Program-made: the position numbers and the translations under genes
Assembly (NCBI RefSeq): GCF_000242635.2
Contig: NC_017770.1
Coordinates: 4,724,669 to 4,788,668, forward strand
Reading direction: 5' to 3'
Source of the DNA: Solitalea canadensis DSM 3403
GTDB lineage: Bacteria; Bacteroidota; Bacteroidia; Sphingobacteriales; Sphingobacteriaceae
Length of the DNA stretch: 64,000 nt
The notes under the pieces: generated by a model
Told to the model about the DNA's origin: nothing
Database searches by the model: none
Seen by the model: the letters and a program-made list of their open reading frames with translations, nothing else
Shown here: piece by piece, positions 19,027-27,247 of the stretch
Numbering within the stretch: the first letter of the stretch is position 1
Layout of the letters: every line of letters starts with the position of its first letter

Positions 19027-20316
19027 ATGCTAAAAAATAGTTACCTCAATAAGATTCCGGCTTTAAAAGAACAAATCCTGTTAACGGGTTATCTATTTAA
19101 GTGGATCTTATTATGTGTGATCATTGGTGTATTGGCGGGCACAGCTTCGGCTGGTTTTTTATTATCATTAGAGTGGGTGACCAATTGGCGTGAGCATCAT
19201 TTTTGGATGATTTACTTCTTGCCTTTAGGAGGATTATTGATCGGTTTGATTTACCATTATTATGGTCAAGATGTTTCAGACGGGAATAATCAATTACTGG
19301 AAGAATTTCACCATCCTAAAAAGATCATACCTTTTAAAATGGCTCCCATGATATGGTTTACAACAGTTCTTACGCATTTTGTGGGAGGATCTGCTGGTCG
19401 CGAGGGAACTGCAGTACAGATGGGTGGATCAATTGCCGACCAGTTGACTCATATTTTCAAATTTAAACCGCGTGATCGAAAAGTGCTATTGATCGCAGGT
19501 ATTGCAGCAGGATTTGCTTCCGTTTTTGGAACACCATTAGCTGGAACAATTTTCGGTTTAGAAGTGCTCATTATCGGCCAACTTTCTTATTCAGCCATTT
19601 TACCAAGCTTATTATCAGCAATAATTGCCGACCAAACTTGCCGTGCCTGGAAGGTGGGTCATACTCATTATCCTATTGAATCAATACCTTTTTTAGATCA
19701 ATGGGGTGTTTTGAGTGCTATTGTTGCCGGAATACTATTCGGAATAACGGCCATGTTGTTTTCAAAAGTGATGCATAAGATATCGGCCTTTTTTAAGCAA
19801 AAGATTTCATATGCTCCGTTACGTCCGTTTATTGGAGGAGGTATTTTAGTAGTTGTTATTTGCTTATTAAAATGGGTTGTCCCTGCTTACTCCACCCGCT
19901 ATTTAGGTTTAGGGATTCCGGTCATTGTTGAGTCATTTGGCCAACAGCTTTCTTTTATTGATTTCGCTGCCAAATTGCTGTTTACTGCATTTACATTAGG
20001 AGTAGGATTTAAAGGAGGAGAAGTTACCCCGTTATTCTTTATCGGCGCCACGTTAGGAAGCGCATTGTCCATTGTTTTACCATTGCCGGTCGGTTTGTTA
20101 GCGGGAATGGGATTCGTTTCTGTATTCGCCGGGGCTGCCAACACTCCATTGGCATGTATTGTAATGGGCTGTGAGCTTTTTGGGATTCAGGCAGGCGTAT
20201 TTATTGCAATTGCATGTATTGTTTCTTTCCTGTTTTCAGGTAATTCAGGAATTTATTCTTCTCAACGAATTGGTAATTATAAGCATCCACTATTGAGAAG
20301 ATATTCTAATAAATAG
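19027..20316 (+). CDS. ClC-family chloride channel or transporter
   Basis: A 429-residue multi-pass membrane protein. ClC signatures are GGSAGREGTAVQMGGSIADQ (selectivity filter region, with T in place of the common P in GREGP), GIAAGFASVFGTPLAGTIFGLEVL, and GFKGGEVTPLFFIGATLGSA. No cytoplasmic CBS domain is present. The frame is open further upstream to an ATG at 18931, but that would start inside the divergent promoter; the ATG at 19027 leads straight into family-like sequence and has TATCTTCG (one mismatch to TAnnTTTG) 29 bases before it. Whether it is a channel or a Cl-/H+ or F- exchanger cannot be decided here. Confidence 0.9.
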   Translation: MLKNSYLNKIPALKEQILLTGYLFKWILLCVIIGVLAGTASAGFLLSLEWVTNWREHHFWMIYFLPLGGLLIGLIYHYYGQDVSDGNNQLLEEFHHPKKIIPFKMAPMIWFTTVLTHFVGGSAGREGTAVQMGGSIADQLTHIFKFKPRDRKVLLIAGIAAGFASVFGTPLAGTIFGLEVLIIGQLSYSAILPSLLSAIIADQTCRAWKVGHTHYPIESIPFLDQWGVLSAIVAGILFGITAMLFSKVMHKISAFFKQKISYAPLRPFIGGGILVVVICLLKWVVPAYSTRYLGLGIPVIVESFGQQLSFIDFAAKLLFTAFTLGVGFKGGEVTPLFFIGATLGSALSIVLPLPVGLLAGMGFVSVFAGAANTPLACIVMGCELFGIQAGVFIAIACIVSFLFSGNSGIYSSQRIGNYKHPLLRRYSNK

Positions 20317-20329
20317 CTATTAAAAATGA

Positions 20330-20363
20330 AAAGCGCCTTTGTAATCAATTACAAAGGCGCTTT
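20330..20363. terminator. Bidirectional terminator
   Basis: Sixteen-base perfect arms (AAAGCGCCTTTGTAAT at 20330-20345 and its complement at 20348-20363) with a 2-base centre, between the convergent ClC and efp genes. Confidence 0.85.
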
Positions 20364-20382
20364 CGTTATATACAGTTGAAAA

Positions 20383-20946
20383 TTATTCTTTTACACGCTC
20401 AATGTAATCCCCTGTACGGGTATCGATACGTACTTTATCTCCTTCATTGATGAATAAAGGTACACGAATCTCAGCTCCTGTAGAAACAGTAGCTGCTTTA
20501 GTTACGTTAGTTGCCGTATCACCTTTAACAGCTGGCTCAGAGTAAGTGATTTCCAATGTAACGTGACTTGGCATGGTAGCCATAATTGGCTCATCATTTT
20601 CAATTGCCACCGTTACCTGCATTCCTTCTGCTAAGAAGCGAACAGCATCACCGAACATAGCTTTTGGTACGTAAATCTGATCGTAAGTATTGTTATCCAT
20701 TACCACCAGGTTTTCACCGTCTTCGTATAAGTATTGATAGTTTTGAGTTTCAACGCGAGCAATCGTAACCTCTTCATCTGTACGGAAACGGTACTCAACC
20801 AATTTATTGGTTTTTACGTTACGCATACTTGCCTGATAAAATGCGCGAAGGTTGCCCGGAGTACGGTGAATAAATTCTTCTACTAATACTAATTCGTTGT
20901 TAAAACGAAGAATATTACCGGTTTTTACGTCTGAAGCCTTAGCCAT
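20383..20946 (-). CDS. efp: Elongation factor P
   Basis: A 187-residue translation factor that relieves ribosome stalling at polyproline. It has the three beta-barrel layout; the C-terminal signature IRVPLFINEGDKVRIDTRTGDYIERV is clear when read in two parts (VPLFINEGDKV, RTGDYIERV). The loop of domain I reads RTPGNLRAFYQ, so the tip residue aligned with Lys34 of E. coli EF-P is Asn (about residue 32). Lysine or arginine modification at that place is therefore not possible in the usual form. The leader holds an exact -7 element. Confidence 0.96.
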   Translation of the reverse strand: MAKASDVKTGNILRFNNELVLVEEFIHRTPGNLRAFYQASMRNVKTNKLVEYRFRTDEEVTIARVETQNYQYLYEDGENLVVMDNNTYDQIYVPKAMFGDAVRFLAEGMQVTVAIENDEPIMATMPSHVTLEITYSEPAVKGDTATNVTKAATVSTGAEIRVPLFINEGDKVRIDTRTGDYIERVKE

Positions 20947-20975
20947 AAAAAATATTAATGTTTGAAATTGAGGTG

Positions 20976-20983
20976 CAAAGATA
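20976..20983 (-). promoter_or_regulatory. -7 promoter element for efp
   Basis: Minus strand TATCTTTG, an exact TAnnTTTG match, 30 bases before the efp start codon. Confidence 0.5.
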
Positions 20984-21310
20984 ATAAAAAAGTTTTTCAG
21001 TCACTATGTTTGGTTATTGTATGAAATTGGCCTTGAAGTTGATTTGGTGATGTTAACCATTTATAAATTTTGTTAAATAGCCATCAGCAGTCTAGAGGTT
21101 TTGGGTGTTCTTCAATAAAAGTTGCTTTAGACTAGGAGTAAATTGTGAATTGAAATTTACCGCTGGGTCTTATAGTTAATTTTGAAGTGAAAGCAGTCGA
21201 TTCATTCAACTTAAAATTATTTTTACATCGCTAAACGCTTATGGATAATTTAATGATAGTACCTTGCAAAGAATGTTACTCTAATACACTACCAACAACA
21301 AGGCAAACCA
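20984..21310. other. Intergenic stretch without recognisable genes
   Basis: Apart from the efp promoter at its left edge, this AT-rich stretch before the WYL regulator shows no open frame of note, no tRNA-like fold and no clear inverted repeat. Confidence 0.6.
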
Positions 21311-22009
21311 ATGAATGATAACGAGACAACAAGACTCTCAAGATTAACGGCCATACTGATACAACTGCAAACCAAACAACTTATCACTGCGACAATGCTC
21401 GCTGATAAATTTAGTGTTAGTGTTAGGACAATCTACCGTGACATTAGAGCTTTGGAACAATCAGGCGTACCCATTTTGACAGAAGAAGGGAAAGGTTATT
21501 CATTAATGGAAGGTTACCGAATCCCTCCAGTTACTTTTACTGAAAGTGAGGCAAATGCATTAATTACGGCAGAGCAATTTGTGTTGAGAAATAAGGATGC
21601 CTCGTTTGTTAAAGAATTCACTGGAGCCATAAGTAAGATAAAATCGGTATTGCGACAAACTACAAAGGAGAATGCAAACCTACTTTCAGATCGGATTGCT
21701 GTTAGTCAAAATAGCGGACTTGACAGAACCAGTAATTACCTGGTGAGTTTGCAGTTAGCCCTAACCAACTTTAATCTGGCTGTAATCGATTATCAAAAGC
21801 CGGATACCACTGAAGTAAGTAAAAGAGTTGTTGAACCGTTTGCCTTATTAAGCACCCAAGAAAATTGGCTATTAGTCGCTTGGTGTCGTTTGCGCAAAGA
21901 GTTCAGAATTTTTCGCCTCGACAGAATTACAAGTTTACTTATCCAAAACGAAAAGTTTGAACCGCATAAAATTACCTTACAAGATTTTTTTGCACTTTCT
22001 CAAAAATAA
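21311..22009 (+). CDS. YafY-type transcriptional regulator (HTH_11 plus WYL domain)
   Basis: A 232-residue DNA-binding regulator. The N-terminal winged helix (about 8-65) reads MLADKFSVSVRTIYRDIRAL, typical of HTH_11, followed by the YafY linker EGKGYSLMEGYRIPPV. The C-terminal half (about 140-225) is a WYL-type ligand-sensing domain, with WLLVAWCRLRKEFRIFRLDR. WYL proteins sense small molecules or nucleic acid and act as repressors or activators. An inverted repeat at 22020-22035 lies directly between it and the VOC gene, and is the likely operator. It heads an accessory block of small stress-type genes. Confidence 0.88.
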   Translation: MNDNETTRLSRLTAILIQLQTKQLITATMLADKFSVSVRTIYRDIRALEQSGVPILTEEGKGYSLMEGYRIPPVTFTESEANALITAEQFVLRNKDASFVKEFTGAISKIKSVLRQTTKENANLLSDRIAVSQNSGLDRTSNYLVSLQLALTNFNLAVIDYQKPDTTEVSKRVVEPFALLSTQENWLLVAWCRLRKEFRIFRLDRITSLLIQNEKFEPHKITLQDFFALSQK

Positions 22010-22019
22010 AATTTACCCC

Positions 22020-22054
22020 TGACATAAGGCTGTCATATCCCTGTTCTACTTTTG
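22020..22054 (+). promoter_or_regulatory. Promoter of the VOC gene with inverted-repeat operator
   Basis: TGACA (22020-22024), six bases, then TGTCA (22031-22035) form an inverted repeat. Eleven bases on comes TACTTTTG (22047-22054), an exact -7 element. The repeat occupies the place of the -33 element, for which no TTTG is present. This fits control by the adjacent WYL regulator. Confidence 0.55.
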
Positions 22055-22083
22055 TTAAACAAATAATATAAAGCAAAATCAAC

Positions 22084-22506
22084 ATGGAAAACACACACGT
22101 ATTAAGAGGTTTAGCAACAATTAATTTTTATGCAACTGATCATGCTGCAGCAAAAAAATGGTATAGCGAATTCTTAGGTGTTGAGCCTTATTTTAACGTT
22201 CCGGGTTATACAGAGTTTCGTATTGGCGACTATCAACATGAATTAGGAATAATAGATAGCAGTTATGCTCCGGAGGGATACTCGACCAAACCATCGGGTG
22301 CTATTGCACATTGGCATGTTGACGATTTAACAACAACCCTCACCCAACTGATTGCAATGGGAGCAAAGGAATATCTGCCAATTACAGACCATAGTCAGGG
22401 AAAAGGAACATTTGTTACAGCATCAGTAGTTGACCCTTTTGGAAATGTTCTTGGGTTGATGACAAACGTACATTACCTTGAAATCTTAAACCAAAAGAAT
22501 TCTTAA
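22084..22506 (+). CDS. VOC family protein (glyoxalase/bleomycin resistance fold)
   Basis: A 140-residue protein with two beta-alpha-beta-beta-beta units. The N-terminal half has NFYATDHAAAKKWYSEFLGV and EFRIGDYQHELGIID; the second has AHWHVDDLTTTLTQLIAMGA and ASVVDPFGNVLGLM. His in AHWHVDD and Glu/His residues in the first half could bind metal. VOC proteins include isomerases, dioxygenases and drug-binding proteins, so the substrate is unknown. It probably forms an operon with the next gene, three bases later, under the promoter at 22020-22054. Confidence 0.85.
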   Translation: MENTHVLRGLATINFYATDHAAAKKWYSEFLGVEPYFNVPGYTEFRIGDYQHELGIIDSSYAPEGYSTKPSGAIAHWHVDDLTTTLTQLIAMGAKEYLPITDHSQGKGTFVTASVVDPFGNVLGLMTNVHYLEILNQKNS

Positions 22507-22509
22507 GCA

Positions 22510-22887
22510 ATGGAAACAAAAGATGGGAAACAAGCTATTTATGCCATGTCGAGGATGGAATGGCGGAGATGGTTGGAGCAAAACAGTCAAACGGAGAGAT
22601 CTGTTTGGCTGATCCTATACCACAAAAAAAGTACAGTCCAAAGTGTTAATGTTAATGATGCTACTGAAGAAGCATTATGCTTTGGCTGGATCGATAGCCT
22701 ATGCAAAAAACGGGATGCTGAAAGTTACTATCTGACCTTTTCTCCACGTAATCCCAAAAGAAGCAAATGGAGTAAACCCAATATAGAACGAGCGGAAAAA
22801 ATGATAGAACAAGGCCTTATGACTATACAAGGACAACGGCTCATTGACGTTGCTAAAAGCACAGGAAAATGGGAATTGGTACTATAG
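22510..22887 (+). CDS. YdeI/OmpD-associated family protein, C-terminally shortened
   Basis: A 125-residue protein beginning three bases after the VOC stop. It matches the N-terminal two thirds of the YdeI family, with EWRRWLEQNSQTERSVWLIL, EEALCFGWIDSLCKKRD, TFSPRNPKRSKWSKPNIERA and GLMTIQGQRLIDVAKSTGKW. Typical members are about 190 residues and continue with a helical C-terminal part; here translation ends right after GKWELVL, and the next 180 bases contain nothing like the missing part in any frame. It is either a short form or a decaying gene. The biochemical role of the family is poorly known. Confidence 0.75.
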   Translation: METKDGKQAIYAMSRMEWRRWLEQNSQTERSVWLILYHKKSTVQSVNVNDATEEALCFGWIDSLCKKRDAESYYLTFSPRNPKRSKWSKPNIERAEKMIEQGLMTIQGQRLIDVAKSTGKWELVL

Positions 22888-23066
22888 CGGTAACGATATC
22901 TGAGTAAATAGTAAAGAAAATAAGGAAGTCGAGATATTAGGGAATAACAGTAGCCTTACTTAAAAGCAAATCTATTTAATTGATTTTAACTTACAGACAT
23001 TAGCCTATCTGCTTGCGAATTAAAGTATAAAGCCTCTGTCGTATACATAACAAAGCTAATAACCCA

Positions 23067-23513
23067 ATGAAAGCATTTTTTAAAGAGTTATTTGAATATA
23101 ATTTCAACTTCAACCAGAAAACGCTGACTATTTTAACTGAAAACCAAGGTTTGGTTTCTGATAAGTTAATAAAACTACATAGTCATGTCGCAAATTCTCA
23201 CGGTATATGGAATAGTAAAATCAGACCGTCAAATAGAAGTTATAAACCATGGGACATCTACAGCGTGCCAGAATTGATTGAACTTAATCTGGATAATTTT
23301 AATACTTCAATGGCTATAATTGATGAATTCGATTTGGACTTACCGATCAATTACTCATTAAGCACTGGCAAAATGTTCACACATAGTATCCGTGATATTT
23401 TATTTCAGATAATCAATCATTCAACTTATCATAGAGGGCAAATTGCCACAGAATTCAGACAATGTAATATGGAACCTATATTAACCGATTGGATAGTTTA
23501 TAAAATGAGCTAA
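23067..23513 (+). CDS. DinB family protein
   Basis: A 148-residue four-helix bundle protein. The metal-ligand pattern of the DinB/YfiT superfamily is visible as a His in the early helix (KLHSHVANSHGIW) and the pair in NHSTYHRGQIATEFRQ near the C-terminus. FKELFEYNFNFNQKTLTIL is the usual first helix. Members include thiol transferases and damage-induced proteins; the activity of this one is unknown. It lies in the accessory block, separated by about 180 bases from the YdeI-like gene. Confidence 0.82.
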   Translation: MKAFFKELFEYNFNFNQKTLTILTENQGLVSDKLIKLHSHVANSHGIWNSKIRPSNRSYKPWDIYSVPELIELNLDNFNTSMAIIDEFDLDLPINYSLSTGKMFTHSIRDILFQIINHSTYHRGQIATEFRQCNMEPILTDWIVYKMS

Positions 23514-23649
23514 ATTCCAAAACTGTAGCATTTATTTAATGAAAAACGTATGGTTAATAAGCATCTGCTATAGTTCTGAATTGTAGTTATTTGAATGCTG
23601 CTCTGCAAGAACTTATTACTATTCGTTAACAATAAATCTAAAGTAAGAA

Positions 23650-24177
23650 ATGAAAACAATCAGGTTCTTTATCCTTATTCTCCTGATCGGATTATTTGCA
23701 TGCGATAAAAGCGATAACAACAAAACAACACTTCTTAAGAATTATAATGAGAGTTATGTAAAATGGACCAAACTCAAAGCCCAAAACGGAAATTCTTATA
23801 CTTACCAAACGACGTTTGGCTCCTGGACCGGAGGTGGTAGCACTACTGAATTAAAAATTGAAAATGGTAAAGTAACAGGTAGGAACTATCATCGGTTTAT
23901 CCTCAACGGCTCCAATGGAAAAAAAGATACTGTGGCTTCATATGTTGAAACGGTTGGCGACCTTGGTAGTCATGAAAGTGGCGCAAAACTTTTAACTATC
24001 GATGAACTATATCGCTCTTGTATTGGCGAATATTTAGTGGTGGATGAGGACAATAATCAGCTGTTCTTCGAAAGTAATACAGAGGGTGTAATGTACTTAT
24101 GTGGATTTGTACCGGATGGCTGCGTTGATGACTGTTTTAATGGAATAACAATCGAGAACCTTAAGTGGATTAAGTAA
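23650..24177 (+). CDS. Small lipoprotein of unknown function
   Basis: A 175-residue protein with a lipoprotein signal peptide (about 1-18, lipobox GLFAC with Cys at about residue 18) followed by a short Asp/Asn/Lys-rich spacer, the usual Bacteroidetes surface-lipoprotein pattern. The rest includes four further Cys in MYLCGFVPDGCVDDCFNG and an earlier YRSCIGE. I know no named family for it. Predicted location is the outer membrane or cell surface. Confidence 0.7.
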   Translation: MKTIRFFILILLIGLFACDKSDNNKTTLLKNYNESYVKWTKLKAQNGNSYTYQTTFGSWTGGGSTTELKIENGKVTGRNYHRFILNGSNGKKDTVASYVETVGDLGSHESGAKLLTIDELYRSCIGEYLVVDEDNNQLFFESNTEGVMYLCGFVPDGCVDDCFNGITIENLKWIK

Positions 24178-24205
24178 TTGCTAATGGTTTTTTGCGGAAA
24201 ATCGA

Positions 24206-24823
24206 TTATTTATAATCGACCACATTTAGTCTTTCCTCACAAAACTCATATTCGTGAAGTTGGTTAGAGCAAATGATTGTTAAACGATCTTTGGAGAATT
24301 GTTGGATAAGATCAAGATACCACTCACTTCCTTGCGTATCCAGATTGGCTGTTGGTTCATCCAATAATAATAATGGGGTATCAGAGCAAAAAGCCAAAGC
24401 AAGTTTAACACGTTGTTTCATCCCAGATGAATAGTTTTTGATCTGGCGATGCAGGTATTTCTCAAAACCTAATAACTCAACTACCTTTTGTTTATTAAAT
24501 CCCGGAAGTAGTTTCTTGAATTTGAAGTGAAAATCGATGGTTTCGTCAAGAGAGAAATCTTGAACCAGTTCAAGGTATGGAGAGGCAAAACTCAAATGCT
24601 GAAATATCTCTTCTGCCGGAATATTCTTGCCTTTATTAGAATGATTAATTGAGCCTTCAGAAGGACTAAGGCTTCCTGCGATTACTTGTACAAGGGTAGA
24701 TTTGCCTGAACCGTTTGGTCCGAGAATGGCGTAAGAGTGACCTTGTTCAAAGTCAAAGTCGATTCCGCGAAAAATCCAATCACGGTTAAATCTACGTCCA
24801 ATGTTTTGCAGGCTTATTCTCAT
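24206..24823 (-). CDS. ABC transporter ATP-binding protein
   Basis: A 205-residue ATPase with Walker A GPNGSGKST (about 35-43), signature YSSGMKQR, Walker B PLLLLDEPTANLD, and a switch region in which the usual His appears as ICSNQLHE. No permease gene is next to it, so its membrane partner must be elsewhere. It is somewhat short but complete. It lies downstream of lpxA, separated by a repeat-rich 70-base gap. Confidence 0.88.
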   Translation of the reverse strand: MRISLQNIGRRFNRDWIFRGIDFDFEQGHSYAILGPNGSGKSTLVQVIAGSLSPSEGSINHSNKGKNIPAEEIFQHLSFASPYLELVQDFSLDETIDFHFKFKKLLPGFNKQKVVELLGFEKYLHRQIKNYSSGMKQRVKLALAFCSDTPLLLLDEPTANLDTQGSEWYLDLIQQFSKDRLTIICSNQLHEYEFCEERLNVVDYK

Positions 24824-24839
24824 AGCTATAAAAAAGACA

Positions 24840-24894
24840 GAGATATGAGATCAAAGCTGTTATTTCTCAAATCTCATATCTCATGCCTCAAATC
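24840..24894. repeat. Short inverted and tandem ATCTCATATCTC-type repeat
   Basis: GAGATATGAGAT (24840-24851) is the exact reverse complement of 24871-24882. The right arm lies in a run of related words (CTCAAATCTCAT, ATCTCATG, CTCAAATCT) up to the end of lpxA. It fills the gap between lpxA and the ABC gene. Confidence 0.6.
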
Positions 24895-25676
24895 TAATTG
24901 CTTGAAAAGCCTTTCATAATTCCGCGGTTTGAGTTGCGAATGAAATTCACAATTTCATCACGCTCTTCAGTAGGGGCAATTTCTGCATCAATAATATCCA
25001 GTGCTTTCGTCGTATTATAGTTCTTCATGAACAGGATACGATAAACTTCCTGAATCTGGTTGATCTGTGCAGAATCAAATCCGCGACGACGCAAGCCAAC
25101 AGAATTAATACCTACATAAGAAAGAGGTTCGCGCCCGGCTTTCGTATAAGGAGGAATATCTTTTTTAACTAATGAACCGCCTGAAACCATAACGTGAGCT
25201 CCGATTGATACAAACTGGTGAACGGCAGAAGTTCCACCTATAATTGCCCAGTCATCAACGGTTACGTGTCCGGCAAGTTGAACTGCGTTAGCCAGAATAC
25301 AATTGTCGCCAATGATACAATCATGAGCAACGTGTGTATAAGCCATCAATAAACAGTTTTTGCCTATTCTTGTTTCCTTACGGTCATTTGTACCGCGATT
25401 TACAGTTACACATTCACGAATAGTAGTTCCATCCCCAATTACAGCAGTAGTGTACTCACCGCCAAACTTAAGATCTTGAGGAACTGCGGAGATAACTGCA
25501 CCAGGGAAAATACGGCAGTTTTTTCCAATGCGGGCACCATCCATTATGGTAACATTTGATCCAATCCAGGTACCTTCGCCAATCTCCACATCTTTGTGGA
25601 TAGTTACAAATGGCTCGATCACTACATTTTCTGCAATCTTAGCCTGTGGGTGTATGTATGCTAATGGTTGAATCAT
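24894..25676 (-). CDS. lpxA: Acyl-ACP--UDP-N-acetylglucosamine O-acyltransferase LpxA
   Basis: A 260-residue enzyme for the first step of lipid A synthesis, the 3-O-acylation of UDP-GlcNAc. A left-handed beta-helix of hexapeptide repeats fills about residues 1-190, with the catalytic His region MAYTHVAHDCIIGDNCILAN and the downstream GGTSAVHQFVSIGAHVMV. The C-terminal part is helical (about 190-260). Its start codon overlaps the stop of lpxC/fabZ by 4 bp, so the two are translated together. Confidence 0.96.
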   Translation of the reverse strand: MIQPLAYIHPQAKIAENVVIEPFVTIHKDVEIGEGTWIGSNVTIMDGARIGKNCRIFPGAVISAVPQDLKFGGEYTTAVIGDGTTIRECVTVNRGTNDRKETRIGKNCLLMAYTHVAHDCIIGDNCILANAVQLAGHVTVDDWAIIGGTSAVHQFVSIGAHVMVSGGSLVKKDIPPYTKAGREPLSYVGINSVGLRRRGFDSAQINQIQEVYRILFMKNYNTTKALDIIDAEIAPTEERDEIVNFIRNSNRGIMKGFSSN

Positions 25677-27073
25677 ACGTTTGGTTTTCTTACAATTTGA
25701 GCCATCATTTCGGCTTCGGTAACAACTTTGTCGCCAACAATTACTAAACCTCTCATTTGACAGATACCGCGACGAATTGGGGTCATCAAATCACAGCGAA
25801 GTACTAACGTATCACCCGGAAGAACTTTATCTTTAAAGCGAACGTTTTCTATCTTAAGGAAATAGGTAAGATAATTTTGAGGATCAGGAACGGTATTTAA
25901 TACTAAAATTCCGCCATTTTGAGCTAATGCTTCAATCTGTAACACCCCTGGCATTACCGGGCTACCTGGGAAATGACCTACGAAGAATGGCTCATTCATC
26001 GTTACATTTTTTACCCCAACTACATGGTTCTGACTTAATTCAAGAATTTTGTCAACCAATAAGAATGGAGGACGATGTGGTAAGCGGGCCATAATCTCGG
26101 TAACATCATATACCGGCTTTGCATTTGTATCGTAAAGAGGGATTCCTTTACCTCTGCGCTCTTTCTTAATTAATGCTTTAATTTTCTTAGCGAATGCCAC
26201 GTTTGCAGCATGACCTGGACGAGCCGCCATGATGTGTGCCTTTAATGGCATACCTGCTAAGGCAAGATCACCGATTACATCCAATAGTTTGTGACGAGCA
26301 GGTTCGTTCTGATGACGCAAAGAAATGTTATTTAAAATACCTTCTTTGGCTACAGAAAGTTTCTCACGATTGAAAACGTGAGCCAAATGAGATAATTCAG
26401 CATCATTAACCTCTCGGTCGACAATTACAATTGCATTATTAAGATCTCCGCCTTTGATTAGGCCATGTTTTAATAATGCCTCTAATTCGTGTAAGAAAAC
26501 GAAAGTTCTGCACGATGCAATTTCACTTCTAAAATCAGAGATATGAGTGATATTGGCATGTTGAGTACCTAAAACAGGTGAGTTATAGTCAACCATAACA
26601 GTTAAACGATAATCATCTGCAGGCATTGCAATCATTTCAACCTTACGGTCAGATTCAGAATAATGGATATTTTGATTGATCGAGAAGTATTCACGATCAG
26701 ACTTTTGGTCTTCAAAGCCAACTTTTTCCAATGCTTCGATGAACTGTATTGAACTTCCGTCCATAATAGGCGCTTCAGGTCCGTCCAGTTCGATTAAAAC
26801 GTTATCAACTTCTGATCCTACTAAAGCCGCTAAAACGTGCTCAATAGTACTAACGCGACCTCCGTTTTGTTCAATGGTGGTTCCGCGAGAAGTATCAACA
26901 ACATTGTCTACATCTGCATCAATAATAGGATTACCAGGCAGGTCGATTCGTTGAAATTTGTAGCCATGGTTATCAGGTGCGGGCTTAAAAGTCATGGTAA
27001 CACTTGCACCAGTGTGTAGCCCTACCCCTGAAACAGTTACAGGAGCCTTAAGGGTTCTTTGCTTAACGTTCAT
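25673..27073 (-). CDS. lpxC/fabZ: Bifunctional LpxC deacetylase / FabZ dehydratase
   Basis: A 466-residue fusion. Residues about 1-300 are UDP-3-O-acyl-N-acetylglucosamine deacetylase, the committed lipid A step, with zinc-site sequences STIEHVLAAL and HKLLDVIGDLALAG, and catalytic DGSSIQFIEAL. Residues about 320-466 are 3-hydroxyacyl-ACP dehydratase, with LPHRPPFLLVDKI and HFPGSPVMPGVLQIEALAQ carrying the catalytic His and Glu. The fusion is characteristic of Bacteroidetes. It is followed by lpxA with a 4-bp overlap and preceded by lpxD. Confidence 0.96.
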   Translation of the reverse strand: MNVKQRTLKAPVTVSGVGLHTGASVTMTFKPAPDNHGYKFQRIDLPGNPIIDADVDNVVDTSRGTTIEQNGGRVSTIEHVLAALVGSEVDNVLIELDGPEAPIMDGSSIQFIEALEKVGFEDQKSDREYFSINQNIHYSESDRKVEMIAMPADDYRLTVMVDYNSPVLGTQHANITHISDFRSEIASCRTFVFLHELEALLKHGLIKGGDLNNAIVIVDREVNDAELSHLAHVFNREKLSVAKEGILNNISLRHQNEPARHKLLDVIGDLALAGMPLKAHIMAARPGHAANVAFAKKIKALIKKERRGKGIPLYDTNAKPVYDVTEIMARLPHRPPFLLVDKILELSQNHVVGVKNVTMNEPFFVGHFPGSPVMPGVLQIEALAQNGGILVLNTVPDPQNYLTYFLKIENVRFKDKVLPGDTLVLRCDLMTPIRRGICQMRGLVIVGDKVVTEAEMMAQIVRKPNV

Positions 27074-27155
27074 TCAGAGTAATTTTATTCGGCTGTTGCC
27101 ATAAATAATATAAATATGGCCTTTATGTTAAGACAGCGTCTTGTTAATCAGCCTG

Positions 27156-27163
27156 CAAAATTA
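27156..27163 (-). promoter_or_regulatory. -7 promoter element for lpxC/fabZ-lpxA
   Basis: Minus strand TAATTTTG, an exact TAnnTTTG match, 83 bases before the lpxC/fabZ start. It suggests this pair has a promoter separate from lpxD. Confidence 0.42.
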
Positions 27164-27247
27164 CTAAAAACTGGCTTTTTAGCAGCCTAATTTGAAATTT
27201 TTAGAAAATAAGGGATATACTATTTTAGGTTTTGGTATAAAAACAGC

